Assembly (NCBI GenBank): GCA_012719955.1
Contig: JAAXZI010000185.1
Span: 1 to 36,983, forward strand
Direction of reading: 5' to 3'
From: Phycisphaerae bacterium
GTDB lineage: Bacteria > Planctomycetota > Phycisphaerae > UBA1845 > PWPN01
Length of the DNA: 36,983 bases
Below, one piece after another: positions 16,858 through 25,191 of this stretch (position 1 is the first letter of the stretch; every line of letters starts with the position of its first letter). The position numbers and the translations under genes were made by a program. Below the pieces are notes generated by a model. That model had not been told where the DNA came from and made no database searches. It was given only the letters and a program-made list of their open reading frames with translations.

Positions 16858-16869
16858 CCTCGATATCAC

Positions 16870-16920
16870 ACCCGCCCGCGGCCCGTAGCGCCCGGGCGGG
16901 TATCCCGGCCAAACGCCGGG
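16870..16920 (+). terminator. Two consecutive GC hairpins after the KamA-family gene
   Basis: ACCCGCCCG (16870-16878) pairs with CGGGCGGGT (16893-16901), then CCCGGC (16904-16909) pairs with GCCGGG (16915-16920). The stems are strong but no T-tract follows. They lie between convergent genes. Confidence 0.5.
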
Positions 16921-16966
16921 TCGCCAACCGGTGTCACCGTGCCGGCGAGCTGCGTGCCGATCATTC

Positions 16967-17959
16967 TCACTCGGTCGGCCGGATGCCGCGCGTGGGTGAG
17001 GCTTGCGATTCGGCCGCGCCGCGATGGCTGATGGTCACCCCCGCCGATGGCACCCGAATGCGTCCCTTGTTCGCCACCTCCGCCGGCAGGAACGAAACCT
17101 CGCGCCGCGGCTCGCCCGTCTGGCGCAATGTCACCTTCGTGCGCGTGGGCGTGTCCACATCGCCGCGCGCATAGCGAATCAGCAGGCTGACCGGCGTTTT
17201 ATCCAACGTCATCTCCATCACCGGCACACGCCCCTCGCCCTGCAGCAGGAACCCATTGACCACCGACGCCTCCAGTGGCAATCGAAGCGCCGCGTCCGCC
17301 TCGAATTGAAGGTCAAACCGCCCCTCCACTGCCGGCCGTGGCCCATACGCGCGGATATAACGCACCGGCGGCAGCTCGCGATCGCCCAACAGAAAGCGAA
17401 TCCGGTACGTCCGCCGGTAGCTCACATCCAACTCTGGGGGAAGAACCTCCTGCCTGCCTTTCCGCCGCCCCCCGGCCGGGGAAGACTTCGCCTGCGCTCC
17501 GGCCGCCGCCAGTTCCTGGCTGTACGGAACAAACTTGAAGTTCACGTCCCGGTCCCCCGCCCACCATTCCGCCTTGGCTGTCACCCACTCCCCATGGAAG
17601 CGGTCGTCCGCCGGCGCCCGGTTGGCCGGCCCCGACCGCGGGTTGGCCTGCCGGAGATTATGCTGGCGGAAATACTGCACCTGGACCAGGTGGCGGTCCG
17701 CAATCGCGTGCCGAAACTCGATTCCCACCTCCTGCAGATCGCGCGGCTCATCAAATTCCAGCCCGATCATGAACTGGCCGTCCGGCCCTCGCCATGCCGT
17801 CCAGCCGTCCACGCCCCTTTCCAGGCTCCTGACCTCCAGCGTCTCCGGGGAGTCACCGAGATACTCAACCACCCGGCCGAACTCGGCCAGATCAATCCGG
17901 CCATCGGCCCCGGCCCCTCCGATGAGAATCATTAATATCACCCAGAATGCGGTGCGCAT
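16967..17959 (-). CDS. Secreted protein of unknown function
   Basis: A 330-residue protein whose first 18 or so residues, MRTAFWVILMILIGGAGA, form a signal peptide. The rest is polar and rich in beta-type patterns, for example GLEFDEPRDLQEVGIEFRHA, FKFVPYSQEL and RTYRIRFLLGDRELPPVRYI. The early part reads like a carbohydrate-binding or discoidin-like sandwich, where changes along a surface are described by short strands, but I cannot assign a family. Residues about 150-170 are a basic Ala/Gly linker. The protein stops shortly after a repeat of strand-like segments (RTKVTLRQTGEPRREVSFLP), so it could be a truncated form of a longer extracellular protein. It diverges from the PTS EIIA-like gene. 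Confidence 0.65.
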   Translation of the reverse strand: MRTAFWVILMILIGGAGADGRIDLAEFGRVVEYLGDSPETLEVRSLERGVDGWTAWRGPDGQFMIGLEFDEPRDLQEVGIEFRHAIADRHLVQVQYFRQHNLRQANPRSGPANRAPADDRFHGEWVTAKAEWWAGDRDVNFKFVPYSQELAAAGAQAKSSPAGGRRKGRQEVLPPELDVSYRRTYRIRFLLGDRELPPVRYIRAYGPRPAVEGRFDLQFEADAALRLPLEASVVNGFLLQGEGRVPVMEMTLDKTPVSLLIRYARGDVDTPTRTKVTLRQTGEPRREVSFLPAEVANKGRIRVPSAGVTISHRGAAESQASPTRGIRPTE

Positions 17960-18090
17960 AACCTCTGCTCTCAGAATGACCTTGATCCAAGGGTCTATTA
18001 CAGTAAGTATGCCGCGACAATAGGCAAGAGGCGGGGCTTACAATAAAATCTGCGTCGGAATTAGCCTCTGGAGTACTGAAGGCTTGGCAA

Positions 18091-18669
18091 ATGGGCCGGA
18101 GTGTGTCAAACGTGCTGATCTCCCAGAATCTCTCCCCGGAAACCATCGAACTGGCTCGCCGTGTGGATACGGCCGAGGACGCCATCAAGCTGCTCTCAGC
18201 CCGGCTGGCGCCCCTCCTGCCCGTGGATCGCACCGCCATCGAACGAGCCGTGATCAGCCGTGAGCGGGCCCGGACCACCGCCCTGCCCAACGGGGCCGCC
18301 ATCCCCCACTGCCGGCTCCCGGGGCTCCGCCGATTTGGATGCGCCCTCCTCGTCCTGGCCGCTCCCGTGCGATGGGACCACGAAGGCCACTGCGTCGACG
18401 TCGTCCTTATGATCGTCGGTCCGGCCGAGAATGTCTCCGACCACCTGCGAATCCTGGCCAACAGCAGCCGCCTGCTGGACAGCCCGACCTTGCGCGCCCG
18501 GCTCAAGACCGCCCCGGGCCCCGCCCAGGCCCATGAGCTGATCACCGCCGCCGAGAGAGCCATCGAATCCCGGCGTCAGGAAACCGGCACCGCGCACGAC
18601 TCCGGGGATCGCCTTCACAGCCGGGCGGACGATTACCTTGCCGAAGTAGCCAACCGCTTTAACTGGTAA
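18091..18669 (+). CDS. PTS EIIA-like (nitrogen/fructose type) protein
   Basis: A 192-residue EIIA type-2 domain protein. The phosphorylatable His73 is in the typical context NGAAIPHCR, following the long helix (ERAVISRERARTTALPNG); the fold runs from about 10 to 155, and a polar tail follows. In bacteria without full sugar PTS, such proteins act as phosphorylation-dependent regulators, for example EIIA-Ntr, which contacts the potassium transport regulators TrkA and KdpD. GAAGG lies 8 bases before ATG. The next gene, 64 bases downstream, is a ClC channel with an RCK_C-like tail, which suggests ion-flux control by the phosphorylation state. No EI or HPr is in the window. Confidence 0.85.
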   Translation: MGRSVSNVLISQNLSPETIELARRVDTAEDAIKLLSARLAPLLPVDRTAIERAVISRERARTTALPNGAAIPHCRLPGLRRFGCALLVLAAPVRWDHEGHCVDVVLMIVGPAENVSDHLRILANSSRLLDSPTLRARLKTAPGPAQAHELITAAERAIESRRQETGTAHDSGDRLHSRADDYLAEVANRFNW

Positions 18670-18733
18670 TGATCAAGGTGCCTGCCCGAATAATACTGCA
18701 AGGTGGCATGCCCAGAGCGCAACCCAGCCGGGC

Positions 18734-20905
18734 GTGGACATGTCCCCCTCGTTTCACCACCAGGAGTTTTCGCCGAGAACGCCGTCTATGGACAAAATTC
18801 CACTTCCCGCCATCATTCGCGAACCCGCCGGCACATGGGGCCGCATCTTCCTGCTCAGCGGCATCGTCGGCATACTGGCCGGCATGGCCGCCGCCGGGCT
18901 GGAGTTCGGCCTGCATGTCGGCGTCGAAAACATTATCGGTCGCTTCACCCACGTCAGCGGGGCCGGCGTCCTGAGCTTTAACAAATGGATCCTCCTGCTC
19001 CCCGCCGCCGGTGGCGTGATCGCCGGCCTGCTTATCGGATGGCTCTGCCCCCAGGGGCGGCTCCACGGCACCAATCAGTTGATCCATGCCTTCCACCAGA
19101 ACAGCGGCAACCTCGCGCTGCGGGATCCCGCGGTCAAGGCCGTCGCCGCCGTGGGCATCATCTCCTTTGGGGGTTCGGCCGGCCCTGAAGGCCCGATCGC
19201 CGCGCTCGGGGCCGCAATCGGCTCCAGCGTGGCCCGTGGCCTGAACCTGTCGCCGCAGTTGCGCCGCGTGCTGCTGGTCTCCGGCTGTGCCGGGGGCGTG
19301 GGCGCGATTTTCCAGTGTCCCCTGGGCGGGGCTCTCTTCGCCACCAGCGTGCTCTACCGCGAGCCGGAGATGGAAGCCGAGAGCATCGTTCCGGCTTTCG
19401 TCTCGTCGGTTCTCAGCTACTCGACGTTCATGGCCTTCTGGGGCTTCGGCCATTACCTGATCGAACCACCCACCCGGCTGGTCTTTTCCACGCCCCTGGA
19501 ACTGGTTCCCTACACGCTCCTCGGGCTGCTCTGCGCGGGCCTGGCCATTCTGCTATCCGTCACCATCCGCTTCGTGGAACGCCGGCCGTTGCGGCTGTTT
19601 GCGCTGCCCCGATGGGCCTTCGCCGGCCTGGGCGGCCTGGCCGTCGGCTGCATCGGCTGCCTCCTGCCCCAGATCATGGATGCCCAATATCACTTCATCC
19701 AGAATGCCGTCAGCGGAAGACTCTTCGCGCTCCCGGAAACGGCCGGAAGATCCCCCTGGGAATGGGTCGCCCTGTTCGGCCTGGTCGCGGCCGCCAAGTG
19801 CATCGCCAGCGCCCTCACGGTGGGCACCTCCGGCGCCGGCGGCCTGCTGGGGCCCAGCGTCTTCATCGGCGGCGCTGCCGGGGCCTTCCTGGGTGCTCTC
19901 CTGAACGCCTTGTTGCCCGGCGTCTTCCCCGAGCAGCTCCGCGAATCGCTCATCGCCGTCGGCATGGCCGGCGTTCTCTCCGCCGCCATGCGCACCCCCA
20001 TGGCCGCCGTCGTGATGGTCATGGAAATGACCGGCAGTTACGGCCTCATCGTGCCGCTCATGCTGGTCTGCGTCATCGCCTACGTGGTCGGCCGCCGCTG
20101 GGGCCTCAACTCCACGCAGGTTCAGTCGGCCAGCGACTCACCCGTCCACGTCGGTGACGCCCTCGTGCATCTCCTGAAGAACGTTCGCGTCCAGGACGTC
20201 ATGACCCGCAACTGGCCGCACGTCATAACCCCTTTCACCACCCTCGGCGAGATGATCTGCTCCATCCCCTCCGGCTCCCGGCCCGTCTTCATCGTTTTGG
20301 AGAACAGCCGCCTCGCCGGCGTCGTTTCCGTCTCCGACATCAGTCGAGCCATCAGCGAACCCGGAATCTCCGAGCTGGTCATTGCCTCCGACATAATGAC
20401 CGCGCAGGTCACAACTATCCGTCCCCACCAGCCGCTCTACGAAGTGCTGGCCCTTTTCCGCTCCGCGAACCACAACGTGCTCCCCGTCGTCTCCGAGGAT
20501 GACGACCGGCAATTCCTGGGCGTGCTCTCCCGGCAGGCCATCTATCAGGCCGTCCGCTCGCGCTCCGAGGAAATGCGCGACCATCTCCACCGCGAACATG
20601 CCGGCATCGCCACCATCGAACAGGATGAACAGCTATACCAGCTCGCCCTCTGCGCTCAGACCCCCCGCCCGGATACCATCCAGCGCATCCCCGTCCCGCC
20701 CGAGGTGGTGGGCAAATCGATTCGCGAAACCGACTTCCGCCGCCACTACGGCGCGCAAATCATCAGCGTTCAGAATGCCGACGGTACCATGCAGTGCCCC
20801 CCGGATGTGAATGCCCCGCTCAAGAGCGACCAAGTCCTGCTGGCTATCCTGGCCGATTCCATCCCCGTTAACGCCGGTCCTGACAGTGGCAAATCCGCGG
20901 ATTGA
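18734..20905 (+). CDS. ClC-type chloride channel/transporter with two CBS domains and an RCK_C-like tail
   Basis: A protein of about 700 residues. The membrane part (about 35-440) holds the ClC signatures: GGSAGPEGPIAALGAA, including the gating-glutamate region, and GTSGAGGLLGPSVFIGGAAG. Two CBS domains follow (about 480-540, VQDVMTRNWPHVITPF; and 550-620, ASDIMTAQVTTIRPHQPLYE). The last 90 residues have the RCK_C/TrkA_C pattern: RIPVPPEVVGKSIRETDFRR, GAQIISVQ and LKSDQVLLAI. CBS pairs bind adenine nucleotides and RCK_C domains bind ligands or ions, so gating is probably regulated in the cytoplasm. The start is uncertain: GTG 18734, ATG 18740 and ATG 18788 are in frame and none has a strong ribosome binding site. 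Co-transcription with the EIIA-like gene is likely. Confidence 0.9.
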   Translation: MDMSPSFHHQEFSPRTPSMDKIPLPAIIREPAGTWGRIFLLSGIVGILAGMAAAGLEFGLHVGVENIIGRFTHVSGAGVLSFNKWILLLPAAGGVIAGLLIGWLCPQGRLHGTNQLIHAFHQNSGNLALRDPAVKAVAAVGIISFGGSAGPEGPIAALGAAIGSSVARGLNLSPQLRRVLLVSGCAGGVGAIFQCPLGGALFATSVLYREPEMEAESIVPAFVSSVLSYSTFMAFWGFGHYLIEPPTRLVFSTPLELVPYTLLGLLCAGLAILLSVTIRFVERRPLRLFALPRWAFAGLGGLAVGCIGCLLPQIMDAQYHFIQNAVSGRLFALPETAGRSPWEWVALFGLVAAAKCIASALTVGTSGAGGLLGPSVFIGGAAGAFLGALLNALLPGVFPEQLRESLIAVGMAGVLSAAMRTPMAAVVMVMEMTGSYGLIVPLMLVCVIAYVVGRRWGLNSTQVQSASDSPVHVGDALVHLLKNVRVQDVMTRNWPHVITPFTTLGEMICSIPSGSRPVFIVLENSRLAGVVSVSDISRAISEPGISELVIASDIMTAQVTTIRPHQPLYEVLALFRSANHNVLPVVSEDDDRQFLGVLSRQAIYQAVRSRSEEMRDHLHREHAGIATIEQDEQLYQLALCAQTPRPDTIQRIPVPPEVVGKSIRETDFRRHYGAQIISVQNADGTMQCPPDVNAPLKSDQVLLAILADSIPVNAGPDSGKSAD

Positions 20906-20960
20906 CCGGAATTCCCCCGCTCCTGGTTCAGCCCTTTCCGGCCGGTTTGCGCGCGGGTGG

Positions 20961-21003
20961 CCCACCTCGTCAGAGGTGGGTTCACGATTTCGACAACCGA
21001 TAA
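20961..21003. repeat. Hairpin plus first copy of a 34-bp direct repeat
   Basis: CCCACCTC (20961-20968) pairs with GAGGTGGG (20973-20980) around GT CA. The 34 bases 20970-21003 recur exactly at 21225-21258. Confidence 0.8.
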
Positions 21004-21131
21004 ATCGCAAGCACCAGTTCCGCTTCACTTCACTGGTGGCTACTCTCACCTCGCCCCTCTCGGGGCCACTGGCGATGACCTGAGCGACAAACACAGCTCC
21101 CGCCTCAGGCGAAGCGGAGCAGCACCAATTC

Positions 21132-21201
21132 TGAGCCCGAAGCGCAAGCGAGGGCAGAACGCTGCATGGTGATTCGTTCCCTCGCTTGCGCTTCGGGCTC
21201 A
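21132..21201. repeat. 23-bp perfect inverted repeat
   Basis: Arms at 21132-21154 and 21179-21201 are exact complements around a 24-base loop. A close match to one arm lies inside dus (10853-10875). Confidence 0.85.
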
Positions 21202-21224
21202 ATCGGCTTAGGTGCCCAGCTTCA

Positions 21225-21258
21225 TCAGAGGTGGGTTCACGATTTCGACAACCGATAA
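21225..21258. repeat. Second copy of the 34-bp direct repeat
   Basis: Identical to 20970-21003. The stretch 20906-21381 holds these repeats and no gene; only one side of the first copy keeps the hairpin partner. Confidence 0.8.
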
Positions 21259-21381
21259 GGGTGCGATGGCATCAACCGCAAGCCCGGCTAAAGCCGGCCA
21301 CCCGGCCCACCGTTACCCGATCAGAGTACCAAACGTCACAAAGGGTGAGCACCCAGGCACGAGATTCGTTTGGGATCCGAA

Positions 21382-22536
21382 TCACTGCAACTTCACTTCC
21401 ACCGTGCGCGTCTCGTCGCCGCGCTGGACTGTCACCTTCACCGTGTCACCGGCCTTGTAGGCCTCCAGCGCATTGAGCACGTCGTTGGTCGAGCGGATCG
21501 GCTTGTTGCCGATCCGGACGATGATATCGCCCAGGCGGATTCGCCCCCCCTCTGTCTCGCTAACACCCTGCAAGCCCGCCGCCGCGGCCCCGGAGTTCGG
21601 CTCCACCGCCCGGATCACCACCCCCTCGATCCCCAGCCGGTTGGCAATACTGTCGTGGGCCAGGTAGACGCCCAGCTTGGGCCGCACCACCTGCCCGTGG
21701 GCGATCAACTGGGGGACGACCCGAAACACCGTGTCCACCGGCACGGCAAAACCAATCCCCGCGCTGGCCCCCGACGTGCTGTAGATGGCCGTATTCACTC
21801 CGATCAACCGACCGGCGCTGTCCAGCAGCGGCCCGCCGGAATTGCCCGGATTGACCGCCGCGTCCGTCTGAATCACTTCTTCAATAGTCCGCCCCGTCAC
21901 CGACTTGATCGTCCGCCCCAGTGCGCTGACGACCCCCGTCGTGAGCGTCTGGTCCAACCCGAACGGATTGCCGATCGCAAACGTCTTCTGGCCCACCTTC
22001 AAGTCGCGCGACGTCCCGATGGGAATGGGGCGCAACCGCCCCGGCGGCGCGGAAATCCGAAGGACGGCCAGATCCTTGTCGGGGTCAATGCCCACCACCT
22101 GTCCCCGCCAGGTGGACTGATCGAACAAGGTAACGTCCACCACCCGGCCGCGCCCGATCGCGTTTTGAACCACGTGATAGTTGGTGACGATGTGACCGCT
22201 CGAATCCCAGATGAACCCCGACCCCGTGCCCTGGGGAATCTCCATCACGTTCAGGCCCCAGATATCCGAACGCAGCGCCACCGTGGTGATAAATACCACC
22301 GAGGGCGAGGCGTTCTCGAACAGCTCGATGGTCGCCGCCTCATCCGCGGCCAGGTCGCCCCGCGGCGTCACCACCCGCGGCTGTGCCGGCGGCCGCAGCC
22401 AGTCCCGCACCTGGGGCCAGATCAACCAGCCCCCGATCACCGCCAGCAACACCACCAACAGCACAACCCGGCCCAGATCCCCCTGCCGCGGCGCGGCAGG
22501 GACCGGCGGTTCAGGAGGAAATGAAGGCGATCCCAT
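21382..22536 (-). CDS. HtrA/DegP-type membrane-anchored serine protease
   Basis: A 384-residue envelope protease. After a Pro-rich cytoplasmic start, residues 22-41 form one membrane anchor (VVLLVVLLAVIGGWLIW). The trypsin-like domain has the full triad: His121 in TNYHVV, Asp155 in DKDLAVL and Ser233 in NPGNSGGPLL. One PDZ domain follows at about 285-380 (LGIEGVVIRAVEPNSGAAAA, GDIIVRIGNKPI). One anchor plus one PDZ is the layout of DegS-like or DegQ-like proteins, which degrade or cleave misfolded or regulatory envelope proteins. It starts 7 bases after the response regulator stop, so it is the third gene of the kinase-regulator operon. The C-terminus ends normally. Confidence 0.93.
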   Translation of the reverse strand: MGSPSFPPEPPVPAAPRQGDLGRVVLLVVLLAVIGGWLIWPQVRDWLRPPAQPRVVTPRGDLAADEAATIELFENASPSVVFITTVALRSDIWGLNVMEIPQGTGSGFIWDSSGHIVTNYHVVQNAIGRGRVVDVTLFDQSTWRGQVVGIDPDKDLAVLRISAPPGRLRPIPIGTSRDLKVGQKTFAIGNPFGLDQTLTTGVVSALGRTIKSVTGRTIEEVIQTDAAVNPGNSGGPLLDSAGRLIGVNTAIYSTSGASAGIGFAVPVDTVFRVVPQLIAHGQVVRPKLGVYLAHDSIANRLGIEGVVIRAVEPNSGAAAAGLQGVSETEGGRIRLGDIIVRIGNKPIRSTNDVLNALEAYKAGDTVKVTVQRGDETRTVEVKLQ

Positions 22537-22543
22537 GAGCGGC

Positions 22544-22975
22544 TCACCCCAGCGATTGATTCCAAGAAGCCCAGTAACTCTTCACGCTGTTCATCATGTT
22601 CTGGAAATCTTCGAAATCCAGCGGCTTGGTGATGTAGCTGTTCGCATAGTTGGCGTAGGCCTTGTTCCGATCCGCATCCGCCGTCGAAGTAGTCAACACC
22701 ACCACGGGGATGAGCCTCAACTCTTCATCCGACTTGAGCTGCCGTAAGACCTCGTGTCCGTCCACCTTGGGCAGCTTGAGATCCAGCAAGACCACATCCG
22801 GTCGCGCCCGGTCCGCGAATTTTCCTCGCCTGTGCAGGTAATCCAAGGCCTCCGATCCGTCGCTGACCCGATCCACGACCACATTGCCCTGCGAATCGCC
22901 AAGCTGAAGCATGACCAGCTTGGCGTGCGCATTGTTGTCCTCAACCAGCAGAAAACGTGTACACTTTTCACTCAT
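22544..22975 (-). CDS. Single-domain response regulator, Rcp1-like
   Basis: A 143-residue receiver with no output domain. Phospho-acceptor Asp65 is in VVLLDLKLPKVDG; acidic Glu12-Asp13, Thr95/Thr96 and Lys117 in YITKPLDFEDF complete the site. The pattern LKLPKVDGHEVLRQLKSDEE and the C-terminal SVKSYW are those of the Rcp1 group, which pairs with phytochrome-type and related kinases. The start lies 6 bases after the kinase stop and the stop is 7 bases before the protease start, so the three genes are almost certainly one operon. Lacking an output domain, it must act by protein contact or pass phosphate on. Confidence 0.93.
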   Translation of the reverse strand: MSEKCTRFLLVEDNNAHAKLVMLQLGDSQGNVVVDRVSDGSEALDYLHRRGKFADRARPDVVLLDLKLPKVDGHEVLRQLKSDEELRLIPVVVLTTSTADADRNKAYANYANSYITKPLDFEDFQNMMNSVKSYWASWNQSLG

Positions 22976-22981
22976 TGGCGA

Positions 22982-24217
22982 TCAATCCTTCACGTCCCCT
23001 GGCTCCACGGGCCCCCTCAGCACCGATGCGGGGAACGCCAGCCAGATGACGGTCCCCTGACCCGGTGCCGACTCCACCCACACGCGTCCTCCGTGAACCT
23101 CCATCGCTCGCCGGACGATCGTCAGCCCTACCCCGGTGCCTTCCGTGCTCGTATCCAGCCGCTCGAAAAGATCGAAAATCTTCTTGTGGTAACGCTCCGG
23201 AATCCCCGGTCCATTGTCGCGAACGAAAAATCGAACTTCGTCGTCGACCACCTCCCCCCCAATCTCGATCCGCGGTGATTCCGCCGCGCCCCCGTATTTG
23301 ATCGCGTTGGAGATTACGTTCTCGATCACCTCCGCGATCCGCTCCTTGTCCACGTGGATCGTCGGCAGGCCTTCCTGCACCTCGACATGGATGTGGCTTG
23401 CCTCGAGCTCACGATAATGCAAGCGCAGGATTTTGCGGGCCAAGTCGCTGAAATCCACCGGTTCCGGAGGCCGCATGATCCGCCCAACGCGGCTCAAGTT
23501 CAAGAGGTCATCGATGAGCTCCGCCATCTGAGCGACCCCCGATTTAATCTGCTCCGTGAACTCCGCCAGCCGGTCCGTTCGCCCCTCCCGAAGGTCCCGC
23601 TCCAGCAGCCCCGCAAAACCTTGAACCGTTACCAGCGGCGACTTCAGATCGTGCGACACCGTGTAAATGAACTGCTCGATCTCCGCATTGCGGGCCTGGG
23701 TTTCCTGGGTGGACCGCTGCAGCTCCTCGGTCCGCTCCGCCACCCGTCGCTCCAGTTCTGTATTCATCTGGCGAATCCTCTCTTCCGCCTGCCGGCGCTC
23801 GTGAATTTGAAAAGCCAACTCCCGATTGGCCGCCTCCAGTTGCGACGGGCTGGGCAATGCCAGGGCTCGTGGGATCAACGGCCACAGCAGAAACGCCGTA
23901 TAAACCGATACCAGCGCGGTCACCGCCTTGATCACGCCTTCGAGCCGATACACCGGATCGTACAGCGTCCAAACGCTCATCAAGTGCGTGGTCCCACACG
24001 CAAATATGAACGCACAAAACCACACGAAAACATTCTGAAAAGCCAGGTCCCGTCGCCGCCGAATGAAGTACACCAACGCCACGGGAATCGAATAATACGC
24101 CAGGGCAATGAACGCATCAGAGATCAGGTGCAGCCACACCACTTGCCGGTCCCAACGCATGCAGCCCCCGTGGGGCATGAAATCCGCATTGAACAAATTG
24201 GTCAGGAATTCCAGCAT
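22982..24217 (-). CDS. Ethylene-receptor-like (ETR1-type) sensor histidine kinase
   Basis: A 411-residue kinase. Residues about 27-116 form three membrane helices matching the ethylene-binding domain of plant ETR1. At a constant offset of +9 to ETR1, Asp34, Tyr41, Ile44, Pro45, Ile71, Cys74 and His78 (in ISDAFIALAYYSIP and FIFACGTTHL) correspond to ETR1 Asp25, Tyr32, Ile35, Pro36, Ile62, Cys65 and His69. Cys and His are the copper ligands. Lys97 in the third helix matches ETR1 Lys91 after a three-residue gap. A coiled coil (about 125-182) leads to HisKA with His189 in SHDLKSPL, then a HATPase domain (ENVISNAIKYG, RDNGPGIP, GTGVGLTIVRRA). There is no GAF domain, unlike ETR1. Start ATG 24217 has AGGTGG about 6 bases upstream. 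It heads an operon with an Rcp1-like regulator and an HtrA protease. Confidence 0.92.
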   Translation of the reverse strand: MLEFLTNLFNADFMPHGGCMRWDRQVVWLHLISDAFIALAYYSIPVALVYFIRRRRDLAFQNVFVWFCAFIFACGTTHLMSVWTLYDPVYRLEGVIKAVTALVSVYTAFLLWPLIPRALALPSPSQLEAANRELAFQIHERRQAEERIRQMNTELERRVAERTEELQRSTQETQARNAEIEQFIYTVSHDLKSPLVTVQGFAGLLERDLREGRTDRLAEFTEQIKSGVAQMAELIDDLLNLSRVGRIMRPPEPVDFSDLARKILRLHYRELEASHIHVEVQEGLPTIHVDKERIAEVIENVISNAIKYGGAAESPRIEIGGEVVDDEVRFFVRDNGPGIPERYHKKIFDLFERLDTSTEGTGVGLTIVRRAMEVHGGRVWVESAPGQGTVIWLAFPASVLRGPVEPGDVKD

Positions 24218-24396
24218 CGGAGGCCACCTTTTGTTTCAAGCCCATGGCCTCGGTACACGGCGAGCCAATCAGGGAAGATTCCATCTCCCCTTCGGGGTGA
24301 TTCCCCCCAGCCGCGTCCCGGCGCTAAGTCCCTTAACTCAATATAGTATAAGGCGTTTACCCGAACACTACACGCCGACTTGCCCCGACCGCGCGC

Positions 24397-24422
24397 AAAA
24401 AAAACGCGGCCCTCAGGCCGCG
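24397..24422 (-). terminator. Rho-independent terminator for rplU
   Basis: On the minus strand a perfect 7-bp stem CGCGGCC/GGCCGCG with a TGAG loop (24405-24422) is followed by eight T residues (24397-24404). It lies about 80 bases after the rplU stop. Confidence 0.9.
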
Positions 24423-24503
24423 TCATGAACGCAATTAAGTATACACTTCAATATCGTCTCGCTACCGCCAAACCGCGAGAGCTAAGGCCGGTTCTCACGG
24501 CAA

Positions 24504-24818
24504 TCAGGCCACGATCTCGCTGATGGTCACCTGCAGGTGCCGCTGACGATGCCCGATCTTACGCCGGTAGTTCTTACGACGACGCATCTTAAAGGAAATC
24601 AGCTTCGGCCCTTTGACCTCCGCCTCAACCTTCCCCACGACCTTGGCCCCTTCCACCAGCGGCTGGCCAATGCGGGCATCCGCCCCCTCACCGATCATCA
24701 GAACCCGATCAAACTCGACCGTTTCCTGGCCTTCGGGCAGGTCGCGCAGATCCACATAAATCTTGTCGCCGGTGTTGACCTTGTACTGCCGGCCGCCATC
24801 CTCGAATATCGCGTACAC
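24504..24818 (-). CDS. rplU: 50S ribosomal protein L21
   Basis: L21 binds 23S rRNA near the exit tunnel region. The correct start is GTG at 24818, giving 104 residues that begin YAIFEDGGRQYKV, the standard L21 N-terminus; CGGAG sits about 10 bases upstream. A longer in-frame reading from 24950 would add 44 unrelated residues. The C-terminal half contains KMRRRKNYRRKIGHRQRH, the rRNA-binding basic patch typical of the family. L27 (rpmA) normally follows L21; here a strong terminator follows instead and no rpmA is seen in the window. Confidence 0.95.
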   Translation of the reverse strand: MYAIFEDGGRQYKVNTGDKIYVDLRDLPEGQETVEFDRVLMIGEGADARIGQPLVEGAKVVGKVEAEVKGPKLISFKMRRRKNYRRKIGHRQRHLQVTISEIVA

Positions 24819-25191
24819 CGTTATGTCACTCCGTGGTGAAAGCCTGAACCAGCCCCAAGCCCCGGCAAAACCAGAACAGCCTGAGGCGCAAGTGAGGCGT
24901 CGAATCTCTCGTGAGCCCCGTATTATGGGCGCGGCAGCCCCTTCGGTCAAGTCGAGGCCCCCGGCAATGCAGCGGGCCGTTCTTCAAGTGCGGCGAGGCG
25001 GAGTCCCGGCAAATGTCCAGCCTGCACAGCTCTGGGACGGGCAGGACGCGCCCATCAGGGCACCGCTTCGCCCGACCATGAAAAGCCGCAATGGTCCGAT
25101 AATGCCATTCAGGCTTCAACTGGCCTCGGCCGGCGACGGTCGGAAATCACCGGCATCACAGCCATTGGCCCCGGCAGCGCACCGGCCAACA
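24819..25191. other. Non-coding gap upstream of rplU
   Basis: About 370 bases between the L21 start and the stop of the receiver-like gene. Apart from the L21 ribosome binding site I see no gene, repeat array or clear promoter. Confidence 0.45.

Noticed and set aside
24819-24950. 44-residue N-terminal extension of L21
   Set aside because: L21 starts at YAIFEDGG in the family and a GTG with a well-spaced Shine-Dalgarno is at 24818.
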